From Prunella strophiata (lineage: Eukaryota > Chordata > Aves > Passeriformes > Prunellidae), in NCBI GenBank assembly GCA_036583965.1, contig JAZBQD010000030.1, forward strand, positions 88,953,300 through 89,017,299: 64,000 bases of DNA. The letters run 5' to 3'. Each line of letters opens with the position of its first letter. The stretch's first letter is position 1. Below are positions 27,360 to 39,342 of this stretch, in pieces. Below the pieces are notes generated by a model. That model saw nothing but the letters and a program-made list of their open reading frames with translations, did not search any database and was not told where the DNA came from. Both the position numbers and the translations under genes were made by a program.

Positions 27360-27820
27360 GTAGTACAAGAAAGGAGAAATATTAGAGTATGTCCAGAGGA
27401 GGATGACCAAGAGTGGTGAAAGGCCTTGAGTGCCACACTCAGGAGGAGTGGCTGAGGTCACTTGGTTTGTTCAGCTGGGAGAAGACAAGGCTGAGGGATG
27501 ATGTAATCACAGTCCAAAACTTCCTCAAATCAGCAGAGGAGGAGGTGTTGATCTCCTCTTTCTGCTGCTCAGCTATAGGACACAAGGAAATGGAATGAAG
27601 CTGTTGGGGAAGTTCAGATTAGGAAAAGTTTCTTCATTGAGAGGGTGGTCAGGCCCTGGAACAAGCTCCCCATTAGTTAGAGCAGCAAGCCTGCCAGAGG
27701 TCAAGGAACATCTGTTCTTGGTCATGTGGCTTGGTTTTAGGTAGTCCTGCAAGGAGCAGGGAGCTGCAGTGGGTGATCCTTATGGGTCCCTGCCAATTTG
27801 AGATGTCCCTGTGTTACATC
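27360..27820 (+). mobile_element. CR1 LINE 3' fragment, sense
   Basis: CR1 blocks in order: 'gtccagaggaggatgaccaa', 'gtttgttcagctgggagaag', 'ggacacaaggaaatgg', 'attaggaaaagtttcttcat', 'ggccctggaacaagctcccc' and 'gggtgatccttatgggtccc'. The truncation and divergence are typical of old copies. Confidence 0.85.
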
Positions 27821-30800
27821 TGAAACAGTGACTGCAAAGACAAATTCCTTCTGCTCCTTTGGCCATTTTAAGTTGGTCTTGAGTACTCAGTATGAAATGC
27901 CATAGTCTTTTAGGGTGAGGAGAATCAGCTTAAGGATTGAAACTGAAACTACATTGGGAGATATAAACCACTCTACATGGTCTCTCCTCGGTGTGCTCAA
28001 CATTTGAAATGCCATGGGGCAAGGCCTAACTCCACATATTCTGCACAAAGGTCCCTGGACTGCCTCTCTTTCACAGGTCTGAATTAAATTTAGGGAGAAT
28101 TTGAAGGATCTTCAGCTCATGGGGAAACATCCAGTTTACTATGGTTTGAATTAGAGTTTAAATTTTATATGTGTATCAGATTCCTCACTTGCTCATGTAT
28201 GTATTTGTTATCTAAGATAAACACAAGGCCTTTCCAGCTCACTGGGAAAAAAAAACATTTAATTTGGAAAATTACATTAAAACAATATGAACTATGGGAA
28301 TAAAACAAGAGATGAGACCAAGGCTCCTGCTATAATGCAAACAGCTCTTTGGAAGAAGTCAAAAATATAAAACACTCAGATTTATTTATGTAGTTCTTTC
28401 TTAACATAAACATTCAATACTTTCGATTACTACAGAATCCTTATAAACATAGAGGACTTCCATACATATGAACAAAACTGTTTTCATCAGTCTGGAAGAT
28501 TATGACTACCTGTTGACAGCAAAGCTTAATCTAATCCAGCCTTCAGAGATTTTTAATTATGAGCAAATTCTTCACATGCATGCATTTGGGTGTTCAGCTC
28601 TGCTTTGGACATCTGTGTCTTCCTTTTTATTGTCCTTTCAACTACAGTGGACATAAATAAAAACATGAAGCATTTAACATGAAAAATTTCCTTCCTAGAA
28701 TATTTTGTTACATTTTTTACTTCTTACTTAGACTTTTGGTTTTTAACTAAGAGTTGCTTGTTGATTTATAAGACGCTTTCTAAGATGTTTTGGGTGTACA
28801 TGTGTGAGGGCAGGCACAGACATGAGGGACCAAGTGTCATATGGGACAAGAGGCCAAGACAAGACCTTGGCAGGGAAGGAGAATGCTAGAGGAATGATTT
28901 AGGAAGAGGCAGGTGGGAGACAGGTAATAATGCTCTGCTCTTTTAACTCCTCAAATAGCAACTGTGCTTTCAGCAAGACATAAATTGACCCAACCTTACA
29001 GTGACTTTGAAGTAAAAGACAACTTTTTAATTAATTGCACAGTGAATGAGAGAGAAATAAGCACTTCTCTCTATAATGATGATGTGTATTTGGTAGTGCT
29101 CTCCTGTTGTCTAAATAAAGGGAAGGCAGAGTGTTGTGGTGCTCTGGCAGTGCTACTGGAATTGGATTATCTCCCTTCCTCCACTTGGCATCACAGAACA
29201 GTCACTCTTAATTGTCACCTTCTATCTGATTATTAACTGATTCTGATCATGCTCCATCTCTTCCCTTATCTGCTTTTCATCTTCTGCATTGCTTCTCTGT
29301 AACTGCAACTGACCTGCCTCAAGGCCCCAAATTCATTTCCTATTGTCTTTGAGTGCAACAGATTGTTTGGGGGATTTTGGTGGCTCCACTCATCACAGTG
29401 CTGCTCACCTCTTTCCTGAAACTGACTTTGTTGCAATCCAGCACTGGCCAAGAGCAGAAGCAGTTCCTACAGGCACTGGCTATAGTGGATGAGGTTTCTG
29501 AGCCAGCACAACCTTCATGTGGTGGCAGTCTTCAAATAGCTGGGCAGGCCCAGCAGCAAAGTTACTGTGAGCTGCAGAATGGGAATCATTGCCCTGCCTG
29601 TCCTCAACAGGGCCAATACAAAAATGTAGTGGTGGCTGCCAGCCCGCAGATGTTAGGTGAAGCAATGATTTTGAATCGTGGTCCAGAGGCTCTGGCATAG
29701 TGCAAGCAGTGCATGCCACAGGTTATGAAATGCACTCTTAAGAAATGCTTCATATATGCAGTTATTGTCTTCTAGAAACCCTCACATCAACCCTCCACAC
29801 AGCCAGACAGGAATCGCCTTAACGTCATTGAAGTAAATACTTTTCTCTTTTAAAATCCTAGGAGACAGACAGCTCTTCTTGCCAGGGAAATCATTAGGCC
29901 ATCATTTGGAGTCTGGAGCAGAGTAAAGGAATAAATGAAAGAGATAATAAATCCCTCTATTCATATTACAGATCATGAAAGGGGAAAACCTGGCAAGCAT
30001 CTGCCATGTAAGAAACTGGTCTGGAAGTTGGGAAACAAGCAGGAAAGACTGGAGCAACACTTCTCCAGAGGAGCAAAAATACCTCAAATCCCTAAGTACT
30101 GCCAGTATGCTACACAAGTACATAGCAAATACTCAGTGAAAATAAAATTAATATTGCTTATTAGATCATTAAATACCCTATGGCAGCCAGCTTTAAGTTG
30201 CAGTGCTGAGTATAGCAATGCCAGAAATTTCAGACAGAGAAACTGAATACCAAGTCTGAATTGCTGCTATCAATTACTTTGCTTTCATTTATAAATAATG
30301 CTGGCTTGCTTAGGTTGCCAGTTAGAGGCTTTAGGAGCTCTAAGACTATCTGGGGTGATATCAAATTCCTTTAGAAAACCTTAGTTTAATACATTATATG
30401 CTCTAAAGGGCATCACTGAAGAAAGAGGCTCTAAGGCCTCAAAGCAAGAATCAGCTGCATATAATAAATCAGTCTTCATCCTGTATCAGAAGAAACCTGA
30501 GATCTTGTGCCCTTTTTCCTGGGTGAAAACAGAGACACCTACCTCCCAGAATGCCAGTCACTGAGAAGCTGAGCTCACCTGTGGAAATGCTCCCTGGTTC
30601 CACACTCACATTGACTGAACTGAGAAAGCAGACCCAGGCATTCTAAGAGGCCTGACATCCCCTGAGAGGAGCCCCCAGGTGTAGGACTGTGTGGTACATC
30701 TACACAGGCACACCCACACTATGCAGGGGTTGTGGGCTGGTGGGCTTGGGTTAGGTGAGGTAAATAAAGTACAGGGATTTGCATGTGCAGCTACAAATGA

Positions 30801-33338
30801 AGCCCCTCCATGCAGCTGATCTGCCTGTTGAAACCTGGGAGATATGGATAGCTGGTATGCAGATAATATATCTGTTAATACAACATCTGAAGGTCTAGCC
30901 TCGTGTGATAACTCTGTCTTCAATGCAGGGATGTTCTTCCACTCCTTTAAGAGGAAGTTGCCTGGGAAGTCTCTGATTTTAATCAATGAATGCATGGAGG
31001 TTTCTTAAATGAGGTTATTTTTCTCCTTTTTGTTCTCTCCATGGGATTTTTATCCTTGCATCTCCTGAAGCTGGAATTTATACAATTGTTCTGGCTAACA
31101 ATCCCCTGTAATGACAGGGGATTTAACCCAGTGGGCAAATGTAATCACACTTTGCAGAGGGCCGGCAATCTCAAGGATAACATGTCTGGGGGAAAACTTA
31201 ACTGGACAATAAAGGGAGAGAGAGTAAATGCATTCACTGCAGAAGGGTTTCAAGGAGAGGTCAACCACACTGGGAAGCACCAGAGATGTTATACAGGGAG
31301 AGAAACATGGGAAACAGACACTTCTGACTCTGCTCATCATGGAGCAGCTTGTCCAAGGAGTGTTAGCTTCAAAAACCCAGATGGACCATTCTCACAGACA
31401 ACATCAGGCCTGCACGTAGATGAACTTCCCGTCCAGAATTCCAATCAGCTCACAAACAGATGGGTGTCCTGGAGTAGCTCAATCCAGCTCAGTTTTCTTT
31501 TATCTACAAAATCAGTTTTGATCTTCTGTGAACAACTTTAATAGACAGATGTTCAGGAGGCAACCCTGGCACTGATCCCTACAAGAATCAATTGCTGACA
31601 ACCAAGCACTTCCAGAAAAGAGATATCTAGTAAGTCAGCTTCCTTCCTCTCTTGTCATGGATTGTGTTTCTCAGTTTATCCCACTATACAGAAGAGGATG
31701 GCTTTTCTTCTTTACATAGTCCATACAGCATATGTTGAGAAAAAGTGGTGGCATAATGGGTGTTTTCCCAAATAGAAAGCAAATATGCTGATTTGTGACA
31801 CAATATTTCATCAATGTCCTGAAAAAATTGAAAAAAATAATCTAGAGAAATTATGGAGGTATAGGAAGGAAGAGGCAAAGTTTCCCATCAGAACCCAGCA
31901 AAGTGACACACAGCAGCTGGTGATACCTCCTGGGCATGTGAGTGCTGCTTGCAGGGGAACCTCCTCCCAGCAGGAGAGGAGGCTTTACACTCCCTTATAA
32001 TGAAAGGACATCTGATAGCCCAGATTGCTCTGCTAGGCAATGTATCATTTATTTATTGGGATTTAATGGCATTGAATATGTGTCTGCCCCTCCTGGATGC
32101 ATCCTGCTTTCTGCTCTCTACATGGCCAACAGGCACCAGTAATACTGCAGTGAGCAGACACATTGATTTTAGGGGCAGACGTTTCTAAAGCTGGGTACTG
32201 TGTGCTTCTCCCCACATCCAGAAAGCTACAGCAGAGCTGGAAAAGATGTGGAGATGCTCCTGATGCACCAGTGCATCATCAGTGAGGATAATCAAAGGTA
32301 CTGAAAGGCCTCTGAACCAGAAACAAACAAATCCAGGAGGGCTCTTGTGTTTGAAGAGAAGATGAGAGGGGGTGGCTTGAGGGAGATCAATAAGAGCACG
32401 AATGGCAATAGGAAAGCCAGCAGGGAACAGTTGCCAGCTGTCTCTTCTAATCCAAGAACCACAGGGCAGCAAGTGATCCTGCAGGAAGAAGCTTCAAAGG
32501 ATAGAAAAATACCTATACACACAATATGCAGATAATTTGTGGGCTGCCTTGGCAGAGACCTTCTGTTTGTAGGCTCCAAGGTCATCTGGGCTCAGAAAGA
32601 CAGAGACTGGTTCAAAAGAGGGTCATCACCACTGGTTCAGATGACAAAAGTGTCCAAATGGCTGCTAATCCCTTGGAGTCATTTGGGTCCACACCTTATG
32701 CCCAGACATGCTGCCTCTCACCCCCAGCCCAGCCTGTGGTGGCTGTTTGAGCACTGGGATTGAGCAGCCAGCTCCAGGGCTTCCAACCCATGGCACACAG
32801 TAGGGCTTGATGAGGCCAGAGGGGTCCCCTCTTGTTTCTTACTGGGAGAGGGGTCTCAGCATGCAGAGCAGTTCCCTGTCTGGGGGTGTTAGACCAAGAG
32901 TCCCCACAAGGTTCAGCCACTTGAGCTGGGGAAAAATCCACATTGCTGTTATGAGATTTCCTGCAAACCATACAAAAAAAACCCTAAAGGTAATTTGTAT
33001 GCAAAGTATGTGTGCTGGGGAGCCTGTCCCTTCATCCCAGCCTCCAAGCCCCTCTCCTGGGACCCAAAGGACAGATGATCATGTTCAGCTCATTTGGCAC
33101 CCAGTACGTGCTCTGGTGACACCTTATATGCCCTGCTCAGGTTGCTCCTCAAAGTAGTCAGATTGACATTATTAACTGATTGTATTGGTTTGGTTTGGCA
33201 ACAGGAAAGTCTGTTCAAGATCAACCCTGGGAGCCAAAAGGGAGGGATGCTGAGAGGCTGTGCTTTCAGTACTCTGCCTCTGGAAAGCTCTTCCTTCCCC
33301 TTTCCATGTGGCTTCATACTGTGTTGTTGTGAGGCCAG

Positions 33339-33838
33339 NNNNNNNNNNNNNNNNNNNNNNNNNNNNNNNNNNNNNNNNNNNNNNNNNNNNNNNNNNNNNN
33401 NNNNNNNNNNNNNNNNNNNNNNNNNNNNNNNNNNNNNNNNNNNNNNNNNNNNNNNNNNNNNNNNNNNNNNNNNNNNNNNNNNNNNNNNNNNNNNNNNNNN
33501 NNNNNNNNNNNNNNNNNNNNNNNNNNNNNNNNNNNNNNNNNNNNNNNNNNNNNNNNNNNNNNNNNNNNNNNNNNNNNNNNNNNNNNNNNNNNNNNNNNNN
33601 NNNNNNNNNNNNNNNNNNNNNNNNNNNNNNNNNNNNNNNNNNNNNNNNNNNNNNNNNNNNNNNNNNNNNNNNNNNNNNNNNNNNNNNNNNNNNNNNNNNN
33701 NNNNNNNNNNNNNNNNNNNNNNNNNNNNNNNNNNNNNNNNNNNNNNNNNNNNNNNNNNNNNNNNNNNNNNNNNNNNNNNNNNNNNNNNNNNNNNNNNNNN
33801 NNNNNNNNNNNNNNNNNNNNNNNNNNNNNNNNNNNNNN
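33339..33838. other. Assembly gap, exactly 500 N
   Basis: A run of 500 N. The fixed length suggests a scaffolding join of unknown true size. Open frames crossing it are artefacts. Base composition changes from AT-rich on the left to GC-rich repeats on the right. Confidence 1.
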
Positions 33839-34512
33839 GGTCACCCCTGTAGTGTCCTAGAGAGGGGAATTTTGGGGCTTCCACTGCTGCAGTACCACAA
33901 AGAGGGGGACATTGGAGCTGCCACAGCTGTGGTGTCACTGAGAGAACTTTTGGGCTGCCACCACTGTGGTATCACAGACAGTGGAACACTGGGCTGCCAC
34001 TGCTGTGGTGTCACAGAGAGGGGAACGTTGAGGCTGCCACCACTGTTTTCTCACAAAGAGGGGAATCTTTGGTCTACCACCAATCTGTGTTGGTCATACA
34101 GAGGGGAACGCTGGGGGTGCCACCTCTGAGGTGTCACAGAGACAGGAATGCTGGGACTGTAACCACTGTGGTGTCCTAGAGAGGGGAACGTTGTGGCTTC
34201 CACTATTGTGGTGTCACAGAGAAGGGACTTAGGGCTGCCACAGCTGTGGTGTCACAGAGAGCAGAAGGTCAGGATTGCCACCGGTGTGGTGTCATAGAGA
34301 GGGGAACGCTGGGGCTGTCACTGCTGTGGTGTCACAGAGAGGGGGACACTGGGGCTGCTGCACTTGTGGCATCACAGAGTGGGGAACATTGTGGCTGCCA
34401 CCCCTGTGGTATCACAGACAGGGGAATGCTCAGTCTTGAGCCACTGTGCTATCATAGAGAGGGGAACGTTGGTGTTGGCACCGCTGTTGTGTCACAGACA
34501 CAGGAACACTGC
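33839..34512. repeat. Degenerate 42-bp minisatellite, about 16 units
   Basis: Units follow the pattern GGGCTGCCACCACTGTGG, then TGTCACAGAGAGGGGAAC and GTTG. They recur every 39-45 bp with many substitutions. The array begins directly at the gap edge, so its true length is unknown. The period is divisible by three, which keeps a frame open and creates a 14-residue repeat that is not a protein. Confidence 0.9.
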
Positions 34513-34552
34513 CAGACCTCCCCTGGTGCTGTGCCCACTGCAGTGCTGCTCC

Positions 34553-34860
34553 TCTGTGACACTGCAGTGTCTCCTGGGGACATTGTCACACTGCAGTGTC
34601 TCCTGGGGACATTGAGACACTGTGAAGACTCATGGGACTGTAGGGGCCCTGTGACACTCCAGGGTCCTTGTTAGCATCCAGAGGCCCCTTTGGGGCCATG
34701 GGCCCCCATGGAACCAAGAGGAGACTGTGAAACTCTGGGGCTTCATGGAACCATCCATTGTGATACCTCAGGGTCCTCATGGTTCCCAGGAGTCCTTGTG
34801 ACACTGCAGCACTAAATGGAACTAAGGGGACATTGTTGAATCATTAAGACCGAAAATCAT
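34553..34860. repeat. Decayed repeats after the 42-bp array
   Basis: A ~33-bp segment containing 'cactgcagtgtctcctgggg' is duplicated at about 34560 and 34593. Weaker echoes (gtgacactccagggtcc, gtgacactgcagc) continue to 34810. This looks like the worn margin of a larger satellite domain. Confidence 0.55.
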
Positions 34861-35410
34861 GGACAAAGGCTTTCTAACTTGTTAAAGTTAGAACGTGGTA
34901 TGTTTATTACACCAGCGGATGGCATGGGGAGGGGGGGGGGGAGGTGTGCCCCAAATGTGTGTCCGCACTTCACAAGGATTTTTGCCTTCTATTTATTTCC
35001 CAAAATAACACATATGCATAATCCCATCACTTCCCATCCCCACTTTGTACTAAAATGAGGTTATTAGTCCTTCATGCGGGCGCAGTTCTTCTCTTGAATT
35101 GGGTCGGTGGTCTCACATTGGGTCAGGGGTCCCAGGGATGAAGTCAGGAAGGTCTTGTCAGGTCTCTGTGACCCTCTGGCACAATCCAAGGGCCCCTGTT
35201 TCATGATGGATTAACACAGAGTCCAGGTGCTGGGCATTGTTCTACTGGTTTCAATATGTTCTTATCATGGTTCACTTGCTCCACTTCTTTCTATAAATGA
35301 GCTCATAATATAACAATTAGCTTTAGCTTAAGCATCTAATAATCATTAACTTACTGTTGGTTTATCTAACTTCAAGTTTGAATTGGTTCTAACGCTCAGC
35401 TAAAATCTTC
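34834..35410 (-). mobile_element. Solo LTR of an endogenous retrovirus, minus strand
   Basis: The plus-strand left edge is TGTTGAATCATTAAGACC; read on the minus strand this is an LTR end finishing in ...GATTCAACA. About 70 bases inward on the minus strand is 'ggtgtaataaacatacc', an AATAAA polyadenylation signal in the position expected for R. The other edge is indistinct, and no gag, pol or primer-binding site is seen alongside, so it appears to be a solo LTR. Family not assigned. A run of G (about 34929-34941) lies inside it. Confidence 0.6.
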
Positions 35411-35479
35411 AGTTTTAAAAATCATGACTCAATAGAACAAGGGTCAATATCTCTAAACTGAATGAGGCTGGATTTACAT

Positions 35480-35580
35480 TTGTTAGAAGGAGGAAGTATT
35501 TTACAACTGTGAGAGTGGCCCAAAACTGCAACTGTTTTTCCAGAGAAGTGGATGCCCCATTCCAGGAATTGTCCGAGAGC
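35480..35580 (+). mobile_element. Short CR1-like fragment
   Basis: 'caactgtgagagtggccc' followed by 'ccagagaagtggatgcccca' and 'ttccaggaattgtccg' resembles the CR1 block 'gagagtggtgaggcactgg ... cccagagaagttgtggatgc'. It is only about 100 bp and diverged. Confidence 0.45.
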
Positions 35581-36639
35581 AGGAGCTTTGTGCAACGTGA
35601 CACAGAGAAACCCTGTCATCCCCAAAGATGGAATTCCTGTTGTGTGTGGGTTCTCTGATGTGCTGGGTGACCTCACAACGCTTCTGGCCAGAATGTCTGC
35701 TGAGGGCAGCCAGGCTGCTGCAGGGGCAGTGACCTCACAGCCATCACCATGGCAGCCCTGTCCCCTGGGCCTGGCTCTCCCCTTTCCTCTGCCCCTGCCT
35801 TGTCTCTGCTGGCATGAAGAGTTTTGTCATTAATATCTTGTCCCCAAGGTGCTGGGGCCAATTGCTTCCCAGTCAGGCTCCTGGAGCACAAGTGGCTTTT
35901 GAGAGCCCAGCCAGAAATGAGCCCTGAGGCAGCAGCTCTGCAGTGGTGGCCACCAGGCCGGGTGGCCAAGGGAGGCTTCTGGCCATGGCCTGGAAGCAGC
36001 TGCTGCTGCCAAGGTGCCTTTGGTGCCTCAGGCTCTCCCTGGCACAGCTCCCAGCACGGCACTCTGCCCTTGTGCCCGAGGCCTTCCCTGTGCTGGGGCT
36101 GGCCTGGGGCTTTTCCTGCAGCGGGACCTGCCCTGCTCATGGCACAGGAAAGGCAGTTCCTGCTGGAGCAGGAGGCTCTGCCTGCAATGGGCTCCAACAG
36201 CTCCAGCAAGGCCCTGTTGACTTCAAAATTGCTTCCTAGAGCAGAATATTCTAATAATTGTTACAGCTCCTATGCTGTGGAGGAAATAACTCTGATTAAG
36301 TTCTTTCTGTCTAATCATGATCAGAATCAATCAGAGCTGTATTTATATAAATCTAAATATCTGGTATTCCATCATTAATCCTGAGCGACAAATTGCATTA
36401 AAGTTCAATTCCACCAGTCCAATCTTTTACACCTTTGACAATGTGTGGGGCTGGGATTGGATACAGACACTCCCAGTCTCCTCTCCTTGAAGGAACTTTA
36501 GAAGTCTGGGGTTTCTAGAGGGGTTTGGGGATCCATGGTGGCTGCTGGATGTCATTTCTCCACCTCATGACTCAGCAGGACTTTCTCCCATAAAGAAACA
36601 AAGCTTTTGCCTGAAGCTCCCATGCTGCCCATGACAGGA
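35581..36639. other. No supported feature
   Basis: GC-rich to about 36230, then AT-rich. The longest frame (35824-36378, 184 codons, plus) has no recognisable domain, and its overlapping frames are equally open, as expected in GC-rich DNA. I see no splice-supported gene. Confidence 0.4.
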
Positions 36640-36955
36640 ACCCCTGTGAGTGTCTGTGACATCCCGGCTCTTTGGCAGCCTGGGGACTCCTGGGATGTCA
36701 CCGTGGAGCCCCTGTGAGTGCCTGTGACAGATTGGTGCCCGAGCAGCCCAAGGTGCCCTGGGATGTCACCATGGGATGGCTGTGACTGCCTCTGACCACA
36801 CAGCCCATTACTATCCCCAGAAACCCCTGGGAGGTCTCCATGGAGCTGCTGTCTCTGCTTGTGACATTCCAGCTCTTGAACAGCCTGGAGACTTTTGGAA
36901 TGTTCCCATGGAACCCCTCTGAGTGCCTGTGGCATCTCGGTTCCTTAGCAACCGG
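36640..36955. repeat. Degenerate ~68-bp tandem repeat, 4-5 units
   Basis: Units start near 'gaacccctgtgagtgtctgt', 'gagcccctgtgagtgcctgt', 'gggatggctgtgactgcctc', 'ggagctgctgtctctgcttg' and 'gaacccctctgagtgcctgt', at spacings of about 63-70 bp. Each contains a 'ggatgtcaccatgg'-like core. The last unit runs into GGTTCCTTAGCAACC, itself RFX-like, just before the large array. Confidence 0.7.
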
Positions 36956-36984
36956 CCAGCCACCCCAACCCCACCATCCACCAC

Positions 36985-39342
36985 CACCTGTTGCTATGGT
37001 GAAATTTCCATGCACCATCACCAGCCCCTGTTGCTATGGTCAGTTTCCATGGCAACCATCACCAGCCCCTGTTGCTATGGTCAGTTTCCATGGCAACCAT
37101 CACCAGCCCCTGTTGCTATGGTCAGTTTCCATGGCAACCATCACCAGCCCCTGTTGCTATGGTCAGTTTCCATGGCAACCATCACCAGCCCCTGTTGCTA
37201 TGGTCAGTTTCCATGGCAACCATCACCAGCCCCTGTTGCTATGGTCAGTTTCCATGGCAACCATCACCAGCCCCTGTTGCTATGGTCAGTTTCCATGGCA
37301 ACCATCACCAGCCCCTGTTGCTATGGTCAGTTTCCATGGCAACCATCACCAGCCCCTGTTGCTATGGTCAGTTTCCATGGCAACCATCACCAGCCCCTGT
37401 TGCTATGGTCAGTTTCCATGGCAACCATCACCAGCCCCTGTTGCTATGGTCAGTTTCCATGGCAACCATCACCAGCCCCTGTTGCTATGGTCAGTTTCCA
37501 TGGCAACCATCACCAGCCCCTGTTGCTATGGTCAGTTTCCATGGCAACCATCACCAGCCCCTGTTGCTATGGTCAGTTTCCATGGCAACCATCACCAGCC
37601 CCTGTTGCTATGGTCAGTTTCCATGGCAACCATCACCAGCCCCTGTTGCTATGGTCAGTTTCCATGGCAACCATCACCAGCCCCTGTTGCTATGGTCAGT
37701 TTCCATGGCAACCATCACCAGCCCCTGTTGCTATGGTCAGTTTCCATGGCAACCATCACCAGCCCCTGTTGCTATGGTCAGTTTCCATGGCAACCATCAC
37801 CAGCCCCTGTTGCTATGGTCAGTTTCCATGGCAACCATCACCAGCCCCTGTTGCTATGGTCAGTTTCCATGGCAACCATCACCAGCCCCTGTTGCTATGG
37901 TCAGTTTCCATGGCAACCATCACCAGCCCCTGTTGCTATGGTCAGTTTCCATGGCAACCATCACCAGCCCCCTGTTGCTATGGTCAGTTTCCATGGCAAC
38001 CATCACCAGCCCCCTGTTGCTATGGTCAGTTTCCATGGCAACCATCACCAGCCCCCTGTTGCTATGGTCAGTTTCCATGGCAACCATCACCAGCCCCCTG
38101 TTGCTATGGTCAGTTTCCATGGCAACCATCACCAGCCCCCTGTTGCTATGGTCAGTTTCCATGGCAACCATCACCAGCCCCCTGTTGCTATGGTCAGTTT
38201 CCATGGCAACCATCACCAGCCCCCTGTTGCTATGGTCAGTTTCCATGGCAACCATCACCAGCCCCCTGTTGCTATGGTCAGTTTCCATGGCAACCATCAC
38301 CAGCCCCCTGTTGCTATGGTCAGTTTCCATGGCAACCATCACCAGCCCCCTGTTGCTATGGTCAGTTTCCATGGCAACCATCACCAGCCCCCTGTTGCTA
38401 TGGTCAGTTTCCATGGCAACCATCACCAGCCCCCTGTTGCTATGGTCAGTTTCCATGGCAACCATCACCAGCCCCCTGTTGCTATGGTCAGTTTCCATGG
38501 CAACCATCACCAGCCCCCTGTTGCTATGGTCAGTTTCCATGGCAACCATCACCAGCCCCCTGTTGCTATGGTCAGTTTCCATGGCAACCATCACCAGCCC
38601 CCTGTTGCTATGGTCAGTTTCCATGGCAACCATCACCAGCCCCCTGTTGCTATGGTCAGTTTCCATGGCAACCATCACCAGCCCCCTGTTGCTATGGTCA
38701 GTTTCCATGGCAACCATCACCAGCCCCCTGTTGCTATGGTCAGTTTCCATGGCAACCATCACCAGCCCCCTGTTGCTATGGTCAGTTTCCATGGCAACCA
38801 TCACCAGCCCCCTGTTGCTATGGTCAGTTTCCATGGCAACCATCACCAGCCCCCTGTTGCTATGGTCAGTTTCCATGGCAACCATCACCAGCCCCCTGTT
38901 GCTATGGTCAGTTTCCATGGCAACCATCACCAGCCCCCTGTTGCTATGGTCAGTTTCCATGGCAACCATCACCAGCCCCCTGTTGCTATGGTCAGTTTCC
39001 ATGGCAACCATCACCAGCCCCCTGTTGCTATGGTCAGTTTCCATGGCAACCATCACCAGCCCCCTGTTGCTATGGTCAGTTTCCATGGCAACCATCACCA
39101 GCCCCCTGTTGCTATGGTCAGTTTCCATGGCAACCATCACCAGCCCCCTGTTGCTATGGTCAGTTTCCATGGCAACCATCACCAGCCCCCTGTTGCTATG
39201 GTCAGTTTCCATGGCAACCATCACCAGCCCCCTGTTGCTATGGTCAGTTTCCATGGCAACCATCACCAGCCCCCTGTTGCTATGGTCAGTTTCCATGGCA
39301 ACCATCACCAGCCCCCTGTTGCTATGGTCAGTTTCCATGGCA
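36985..39342. repeat. 41/42-bp satellite array, 56 near-identical units, each with an RFX X-box-like site
   Basis: The unit runs CACCAGCCCC, TGTTGCTATGG, TCA, GTTTCCATGGCAAC, CAT. X-box starts step by 41 bp from 37043 to 37945 (23 sites), then by 42 bp from 37987 to 39331 (33 sites); the extra base is a fifth C in the C-run. Apart from a worn first unit (about 36989) and a changed last one (CAGCC), I saw no substitutions. GTTTCCATGGCAAC fits the RFX consensus GTNRCC-N(0-3)-RGYAAC closely. GTTGCTATGG and CCATGGCAAC within each unit are also an inverted pair around a 7-base loop. Frames through the array are open for up to 900 codons on the plus strand because the unit lacks stops; this is not evidence of a protein. 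Confidence 0.97.

Larger units (their letters stand above)
16327..33338. other. AT-rich intergenic region without a supported gene
   Basis: Seventeen kilobases upstream of TMEM255B. I find only decayed CR1 (17530-18500, 18951-19290, 26158-26225, 27360-27820), a hairpin at 17375-17411 and homopolymer runs. The longest open frame, 30990-31541 (183 codons), has no recognisable domain and no supporting splice or codon signal. In mammals a neighbour of TMEM255B is GRK1; I saw none of its exons here. Confidence 0.5.

Noticed and set aside
30990..31541. 183-codon plus-strand frame
   Set aside because: The longest unexplained frame in the AT-rich intergenic region, but no domain, no splice partner and no recognisable similarity. 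Kept only as a note for transcript evidence.
33090..34129. Frames of 176-289 codons crossing the first gap
   Set aside because: They consist mostly of N-derived X. The same applies to frames at 49092-49928.
35824..36378. 184-codon plus-strand frame
   Set aside because: GC-rich composition opens frames on both strands here (178 codons on the minus strand at 35673-36209). No motif.
36985..39342. CRISPR-like appearance of regularly spaced repeats
   Set aside because: There are no variable spacers; the whole unit repeats. The surroundings are vertebrate nuclear DNA.
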